Of a stretch of 38,542 bases of DNA, positions 34,286-38,542 are shown piece by piece. The translations under genes and the position numbers were made by a program. The stretch is from Candidatus Obscuribacterales bacterium (GTDB taxonomy: Bacteria > Cyanobacteriota > Vampirovibrionia > Obscuribacterales > Obscuribacteraceae). Under the pieces are notes generated by a model that saw nothing but the letters and a program-made list of their open reading frames with translations, made no database searches and was not told the DNA's origin. Location of the stretch: assembly GCA_020050835.1 (NCBI GenBank), contig JAGVKB010000070.1, positions 1 to 38,542 of the forward strand, read 5' to 3'. Positions within the stretch are counted from its first letter, which is position 1, and the number at the start of each line of letters is the position of its first letter.

Positions 34286-35779
34286 CTACTGGGTTAACTT
34301 CTTAAGCACGACCTCGGCTAGCTCTAGATGCGGATCGAGCTTTGTTGCTTCCTTGGCTTCTTTCAACGCTTCGTCGCGTTCGCCGCCGTTGCCGAGCGCA
34401 AGGCCTAGTCCGGCATGAGCGGTAGCGTTAGCTGGCTCCAGTTCGAGCGCTCGCTTAAACTCGGCTTTGGCCGCCTGAATGTCGCCGCTCCTGGTAAGCG
34501 CGAGTCCGAGTCCGATATGATTGTCTGTAGCAGCTGGACTGTTGCCTATCAAATCGCGGTAAAGCCTGGCAGATTCAGTCCAGTCACCCTTTTTCAACAT
34601 CAGGGCAGCCAGGCGCTGCATGCAGTCATGATTTCCCTGGTCGAGCAGTAAAGCTTTTTTCAATAGATCAATCGCCTGATCAATCTCTGCTTGATCGGCC
34701 ATCACTCCACCCAGCCCGATCAACGGTAGAGCGGATTGTGGTGCAGCTTCCGCCGCTTGTTGGAGAGTCTGCAAGGCGGCATTAGTCTTACCTGTCTTGG
34801 CAAGAGCCAGACCAAGACCTACTCTCGCTTCGATTGATTCGGAATCGAGCGCAACCGCTTTCCGGTAAGCTCCGGCCGCCTCCTCCCATTTGCCTTGCCT
34901 TGCCAGCGCCCACGCCAGGTTGGCATGCGCCGAAGCGTTTGAACTATCCAGCCTTAATGCCTGATTTTCTTCGCGCACCTGACCATCGAGATCACCAGCC
35001 GAACCAAGAATGACACCGAGATTTCCATGAGCAACGCTACTTGACGGGTCCATTGAAACGGCAGCTTCCGCTTCACCGCGGGCTCGGTCCAAATCACCCT
35101 TCTTAAAGAAAATCCAACCCAAATGCATATGCGCAACCGCATTGGCAGGATGCGCATTCAATTCCGCCAGGCAGCCCTTCATCGCGACTTCCAAATCGCC
35201 TGACTTAATCAACGCTTCTATCGCTTCGTCAGATCCAACGCGTTCTGCTTGGCGCGGTTCTTCATTTACGCTTGGCTTCGCGGGCTGGACGTCAACCGCA
35301 GCCGGAGTAGCAACCACAATTCCTGCTCGTCTAATTTTCGCTTGAATGACGGCAAGATTGCGACGGGCCGAGTGCAGGCCGGGGTCGATCTCTAATGCTT
35401 TCAGTTCAGCCTCTTGTGCACCGGCAAGATCTTGCGTCTGGGCCAGCGCAAGTCCCAGCTCTACATAAGCGGGCGCGTATCGATTATCAAGAGCTATTGC
35501 TTTGCGTTCGGCTGCGACCGATTGCTCGTTGAGCCCTCTATGAAGGTATGCGACTCCTAGGTCGAAAAACGCCACTGCATCGCCGGGATTGAGCGCCACC
35601 GCGTCCTCGAACTCCTTTTGTGCTTCAACCCAGCGACCCTGCTTAGCAAACTTCTCGCCTGCCAACACTCTGGCTCGAGCGGTCGTAGCGTCTACCTGGT
35701 TTTGCGCTTGCGCACTTGACTGAACAATTGAAAACAGGCTAAGTGACAGAGAAAGAGCGGGGACGATCAGTTTGCGCAT
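34286..35779 (-). CDS. Large secreted TPR-repeat protein
   Basis: 497 aa. Signal peptide 1-25 (ending SSAQAQ). Three TPR units lie at about 36-145, a Pro-rich break at about 155-180 (VVATPAAVDVQPAKPS), and then about eight more TPR units to the end, with the typical A.A..NLG..L...G....A...Y..A..L.P pattern. TPR arrays bind protein partners; location should be periplasmic or outer surface. It may function with the neighbouring 342-aa TPR protein (145-bp gap), but they have different repeat types. A weak ribosome site (GAGAAG) lies before the ATG. Confidence 0.88.
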   Translation of the reverse strand: MRKLIVPALSLSLSLFSIVQSSAQAQNQVDATTARARVLAGEKFAKQGRWVEAQKEFEDAVALNPGDAVAFFDLGVAYLHRGLNEQSVAAERKAIALDNRYAPAYVELGLALAQTQDLAGAQEAELKALEIDPGLHSARRNLAVIQAKIRRAGIVVATPAAVDVQPAKPSVNEEPRQAERVGSDEAIEALIKSGDLEVAMKGCLAELNAHPANAVAHMHLGWIFFKKGDLDRARGEAEAAVSMDPSSSVAHGNLGVILGSAGDLDGQVREENQALRLDSSNASAHANLAWALARQGKWEEAAGAYRKAVALDSESIEARVGLGLALAKTGKTNAALQTLQQAAEAAPQSALPLIGLGGVMADQAEIDQAIDLLKKALLLDQGNHDCMQRLAALMLKKGDWTESARLYRDLIGNSPAATDNHIGLGLALTRSGDIQAAKAEFKRALELEPANATAHAGLGLALGNGGERDEALKEAKEATKLDPHLELAEVVLKKLTQ

Positions 35780-35852
35780 GATTACTTCTCGGTTACCAAA
35801 ATAGACAACTAGTCAATGATAACTGCAAGAATCTTTCATCAGACATTCACTG

Positions 35853-35881
35853 TTGTTAGAACTATTTATGATTGCTATGCT
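35853..35881 (+). promoter_or_regulatory. Candidate promoter of the 35944-coaE operon
   Basis: TTGTTA (35853-35858) and TATGCT (35876-35881) with a 17-bp spacer, 62 bp before the ATG at 35944. Confidence 0.45.
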
Positions 35882-35943
35882 CAACATAACGAGTCAGCCC
35901 TGTGATCAATTGCGCATCAAGAACCAGCTCCGAGGGATTCTAA

Positions 35944-36582
35944 ATGATCGCTTTCAGCAATCAAACACTTTGGATGTCGATCTCTCTACTGATCATATAC
36001 GGGGGAGTCGTATCAACAGGCTCAATCGGGCAAGAAGCAGCAAGCACCGGCAGTGATTCCGCCAACAACGCCGGCGTAACACTCCGTTCTTCACCACTGG
36101 TAATACCAAGTACGCTACCTCCGCAACTCGCCCCGCGCCCGCCGATTCCTCGCCCCGAACCGATAACCGCACCAGCTCCAAAGCCTGGCAGTATTAAGCG
36201 GGAGCCGTTAGCCTGGCGAGCAAAAGCCAAGTTGCGGCCAATGGCGTCATCAGCAGCCCCGATTCAATCGCGAAAACTGAGCACAGAGCTAACCAGGACC
36301 TTTCATGCTGGACTGGACGACACGTTCTTGGCGGTAGTAGCTGCCTGCCCAATGGCCGGACTGACACTCAACGAAGTGAACTCCGCCGCCGGCATGCTTG
36401 CAGCCGGCATAGACAACAGCGCTGACCGCGATGCTCAAGTACAGATAAATCTCGAGGAGAGGATTTCCGGACAAACTACAGTACATCTCACCCTGCTTGG
36501 TCCGCACACACATCATCGGCTGCTGCAACCGAAAATTCTTGACCTGGTAGAAGCCAGCTTGGAGTCCAAACGCTTGCACTAG
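35944..36582 (+). CDS. Proline-rich exported or anchored protein, unknown function
   Basis: 212 aa, GAGGG 7 nt before the ATG. An N-terminal hydrophobic segment (about 9-30) acts as signal or anchor. A Pro-rich stretch follows (about 50-85, PQLAPRPPIPRPEPITAPAP), then a folded domain (about 105-212). The latter has the pattern helix - FLAVVAACPMAGLTLNEVNSAAGMLAAG - strand VQINLEERIS and TVHLTLLGPHT - helix LLQPKILDLVEASLES. I recognise no family. Its stop codon overlaps the ribosome site of coaE (TAGAGGAG), so the two are translationally coupled. Confidence 0.8.
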   Translation: MIAFSNQTLWMSISLLIIYGGVVSTGSIGQEAASTGSDSANNAGVTLRSSPLVIPSTLPPQLAPRPPIPRPEPITAPAPKPGSIKREPLAWRAKAKLRPMASSAAPIQSRKLSTELTRTFHAGLDDTFLAVVAACPMAGLTLNEVNSAAGMLAAGIDNSADRDAQVQINLEERISGQTTVHLTLLGPHTHHRLLQPKILDLVEASLESKRLH

Positions 36583-36595
36583 AGGAGTGATTGGG

Positions 36596-37201
36596 ATGTC
36601 GATAGTGCTTGGAATTACAGGGACGATTGGCTCTGGAAAGTCAGCGGTCGGAAAGATACTTGAAACACTTGGAGTACCAGTAATAGATACGGATGAAATC
36701 GTGCATGAGCTGTTGACCTGCTCGGGAAACGTTCGAACAGCAGCAATTGAACGATTTGGACAGGGCATCTTGCGAGACGATGGCAGCGGAGAGATCGACC
36801 GCAACAAACTTGGAGCAATCGTGTTTTCGGACCAACAAGCCAGACGCGATCTTGAATCAATCGTCCATCCAGCAGTGCTTGAACAATACAGGCTGCGCGC
36901 GCGCCGGCAATCCGACCAGCCCGTCGTAGCCGTTCTCGTACCTCTCCTATTTGAGGCCGGAATTGAATCCGAGTTCGATCAGATTTGGACAGTTATAGCT
37001 AGTGAACAGGTGCTGCGCGAACGCCTGGCCAGAAGGGATAACTTGAGCAACAATGATATTGAAAGGCGCTTGATGGCACAGCTACCTCAAGCCACCAAAG
37101 CAGAGCGCGCGCACCAAACAATTGACAACTCCAAATCACTGGATGAAACAAAACGGCAAGTAGAGCTTCTGTTAAACGGCTTGATTACAGACAAGCAGTA
37201 G
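36596..37201 (+). CDS. coaE: Dephospho-CoA kinase
   Basis: 201 aa from ATG 36596, 8 nt after GAGGAG; an in-frame GTG at 36587 lies inside that site. The P-loop GITGTIGSGKS (6-16), DTDEIVHEL (dephospho-CoA binding) and VLVPLLFEAG are standard, as is the lid RLARRDNLSNNDIERRLMAQ. It phosphorylates dephospho-CoA with ATP, the last step of CoA synthesis, in the cytoplasm. Length is normal. The gene ends 3 bp from the convergent zinc-ribbon gene. Confidence 0.96.
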   Translation: MSIVLGITGTIGSGKSAVGKILETLGVPVIDTDEIVHELLTCSGNVRTAAIERFGQGILRDDGSGEIDRNKLGAIVFSDQQARRDLESIVHPAVLEQYRLRARRQSDQPVVAVLVPLLFEAGIESEFDQIWTVIASEQVLRERLARRDNLSNNDIERRLMAQLPQATKAERAHQTIDNSKSLDETKRQVELLLNGLITDKQ

Positions 37202-37204
37202 TTT

Positions 37205-38542
37205 CTATTTTTCCAGTATTTTGAGAAATTTCACCAACCAACCATGTTGTGTAGGCGCTATACGGCCTGGCATTCCGCCTGGGCTTAGCGGCAACGGAGC
37301 ATGAGCTGGTGTTATATTGCTTCCGCATTCGCCACAGAACTTAGCTGACGGCTCCAACGGCGCACTGCAGAGTGGACACGATGGAATACGAATCCCAAGA
37401 TGGTAGCCGCACTCTCCACAAAAGCGCGCATTTGGCTCGAGAAAGACACTGCAGTTCGGACACTGAAATTCTGCCTCGCTCAAATGAAGTCCCGCATCTT
37501 GAACTTTCTCTTCATTCGCAAATTCAGTCGCCTCCATTTGTGCTGACTGCGAAATCACGCCGGACGCAGTAGGTAAACCCTCTTCAGCCGGGGAATCAGA
37601 TTGGATGTCCTGGGATTCAGCACGAACATAATCGATCTGCTCGAAATAATCGATTTGTTGATCTTCGTACCGAGTGGGAATAGTCTGCGCCTGCTCCAAG
37701 TAAGCCGACTCCATCGCAGGATGTACGTACTCGATGTGGGTCTGCTGTTGAGGGAAGACCTGAGCTTCTGAAGCCATTTCCGACTCGATCAGGGCCGGCA
37801 TTTGCTGAGACGACAACTCTTGTTGAGGCCATGCTGAAGACTCTGCTGACTGCGCAGCGTAATGCAATCCTTGGGGAGGCTCCGGCTGAACCACTGGTGC
37901 TGCTTCTTCATTACTCGGTCTAACAGGAGCAGCTTTGGAAGGCGGCGGAGCAGAAGCGGCCGAAACGGACTGCTCGCTGGGAGCTGCCGGTCCAACCTGT
38001 TTTCCCTGAGCCAAGGGGGTGCTCATGCGACTCGCCGTATCTTCGAGATATTGATCGAACGACGCCTTCGACGACTGCTTAAACCCACCAAGCGGCTTCT
38101 TCGCCGCCTCCACCGCCCATTCACTGTAGGGTAAGGATTGAGTCTTTCCAACCGAGTCTGATTGTGATTCTGAAACCGCCTCAGTCCGAACTGTTTCTTG
38201 TCCGGGCAATTGCGGTTGAGACGGATACTCCTGTGCAGCCTCTATTGGCACTACCGGTTTGCCAGCGGCCGGAGCGGCCGGTTGCATCTTTGATGGAAAC
38301 GGCGGTTTTTCCGCTCCAGGCTCCGGCGGCTGGGTCGGTGGCACTTGGGTTGGAGCCGGCGGTGGTACCGGTGCTTGAGCTGCTACTCTTGGCGCTGCCG
38401 GCGGCGGCGCTTGTACCGGCACCGGCGGCTGGGTCGGTGGCACTTGGGTTGGAGCAGGCGGTTGTGCCGGTGCCTGAGCCGCTACTCTTAGCGCTGCCGG
38501 CGGCGGCGCTTGTACCGGCACCGGCGGCTGGATCGGTGGCAC
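37205..38542 (-). CDS. Pro-rich repeat protein with C-terminal double zinc ribbon, 5' end beyond the window
   Basis: 445 aa visible; the start lies beyond the right edge. The visible N-terminal part is made of 33-aa Pro/Ala/Val/Gln-rich tandem repeats (VPPTQPPVPVQAPPPAAPRV...). A long low-complexity region rich in Ser, Gln, Glu and Pro follows. The end has two zinc ribbons of the DZR type: CPNCSVFLEPNARFCGECG and CPLCSAPLEPSAKFCGECG. Double zinc ribbons are docking modules found in bacterial signalling and scaffolding proteins. The protein is largely disordered and could be cytoplasmic with the missing N-terminus holding its catalytic or membrane part; function not assignable. Confidence 0.8.
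   Translation of the reverse strand: MPPIQPPVPVQAPPPAALRVAAQAPAQPPAPTQVPPTQPPVPVQAPPPAAPRVAAQAPVPPPAPTQVPPTQPPEPGAEKPPFPSKMQPAAPAAGKPVVPIEAAQEYPSQPQLPGQETVRTEAVSESQSDSVGKTQSLPYSEWAVEAAKKPLGGFKQSSKASFDQYLEDTASRMSTPLAQGKQVGPAAPSEQSVSAASAPPPSKAAPVRPSNEEAAPVVQPEPPQGLHYAAQSAESSAWPQQELSSQQMPALIESEMASEAQVFPQQQTHIEYVHPAMESAYLEQAQTIPTRYEDQQIDYFEQIDYVRAESQDIQSDSPAEEGLPTASGVISQSAQMEATEFANEEKVQDAGLHLSEAEFQCPNCSVFLEPNARFCGECGYHLGIRIPSCPLCSAPLEPSAKFCGECGSNITPAHAPLPLSPGGMPGRIAPTQHGWLVKFLKILEK
38328..38542 (-). repeat. 99-bp tandem repeats in the zinc-ribbon protein gene
   Basis: GGCTGG[GA]TCGGTGGCAC starts at 38328, 38427 and 38526, each 99 bp apart, with only a few substitutions between copies. They code for 33-aa Pro-rich units and continue beyond the right edge. 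Confidence 0.93.

Noticed and set aside
1-38542. Insertion sequences, prophage, CRISPR arrays, tRNA and rRNA genes
   Set aside because: I looked for transposase/integrase motifs, regularly spaced short repeats and tRNA-like cloverleaf/CCA ends in the gaps and saw none. The only tandem arrays are in-frame protein repeats.

Overview
The window is a bacterial chromosomal segment, moderately GC-rich and gene-dense, with short intergenic gaps and mostly good Shine-Dalgarno sites. There are no tRNA or rRNA genes, no IS or phage genes and no CRISPR. Core genes (rnpB, a ribosomal S1-like gene, clpC, topA, tsaE, coaE and a probable 6S RNA) sit among secreted TPR, VWA and low-complexity proteins. The mix of clpC with a UVR linker, a BT1/FBT-type transporter and many secreted TPR proteins would fit a non-photosynthetic relative of Cyanobacteria (Melainabacteria/Vampirovibrionia). 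That placement is inference only; no 16S rRNA or marker phylogeny is possible from this window.

Layout. 1-2306 (minus): RNase P RNA, then a secreted TPR protein, then a secreted VWA protein cut by the left edge. 2367-4544 (plus): a small secreted protein and a four-S1-domain protein. 4844-7505 (minus): a glycine-zipper protein and a secreted sedolisin (S53) protease. 7705-17929: a fatty-acid catabolic island. On the minus strand it has three tandem patatin-like acyl hydrolases, a thiolase, and a fused enoyl-CoA hydratase/3-hydroxyacyl-CoA dehydrogenase. Divergently, across a 1-kb spacer with clear palindromes, lies a long-chain acyl-CoA synthetase. Together these could release, activate and beta-oxidise acyl chains; no acyl-CoA dehydrogenase is present here. 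18074-19029 (plus): two small proteins, membrane and secreted. 19148-22065 (plus): a cobalamin riboswitch with an intrinsic terminator, followed by a D-amino-acid-oxidase-like enzyme, a GNAT acetyltransferase and an unknown 195-aa protein. 22326-25916: a BT1-type transporter (minus) divergent from a GMC/cholesterol-oxidase-like oxidoreductase (plus). 26114-32795 (minus): a membrane protein coupled to clpC, then topA and tsaE. 32879-33080 (minus): a probable 6S RNA with a near-consensus promoter and a terminator. 33113-35779 (minus): two secreted TPR proteins, the first a paralogue of the TPR protein near the left edge. 35944-37201 (plus): a proline-rich unknown protein coupled to coaE. 37205-38542 (minus): a protein with proline-rich 33-aa repeats and a C-terminal double zinc ribbon, cut by the right edge.

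The most interesting points are: (i) the acyl-hydrolase triplication next to beta-oxidation genes, with two TGTNATNACA palindromes two helical turns apart; (ii) the cobalamin riboswitch in front of an operon with no known B12 function; (iii) a secreted TPR family with a conserved C-terminal signature; (iv) the probable 6S RNA; and (v) very stable GC-rich stem-loops lacking U-tracts after many transcription units.
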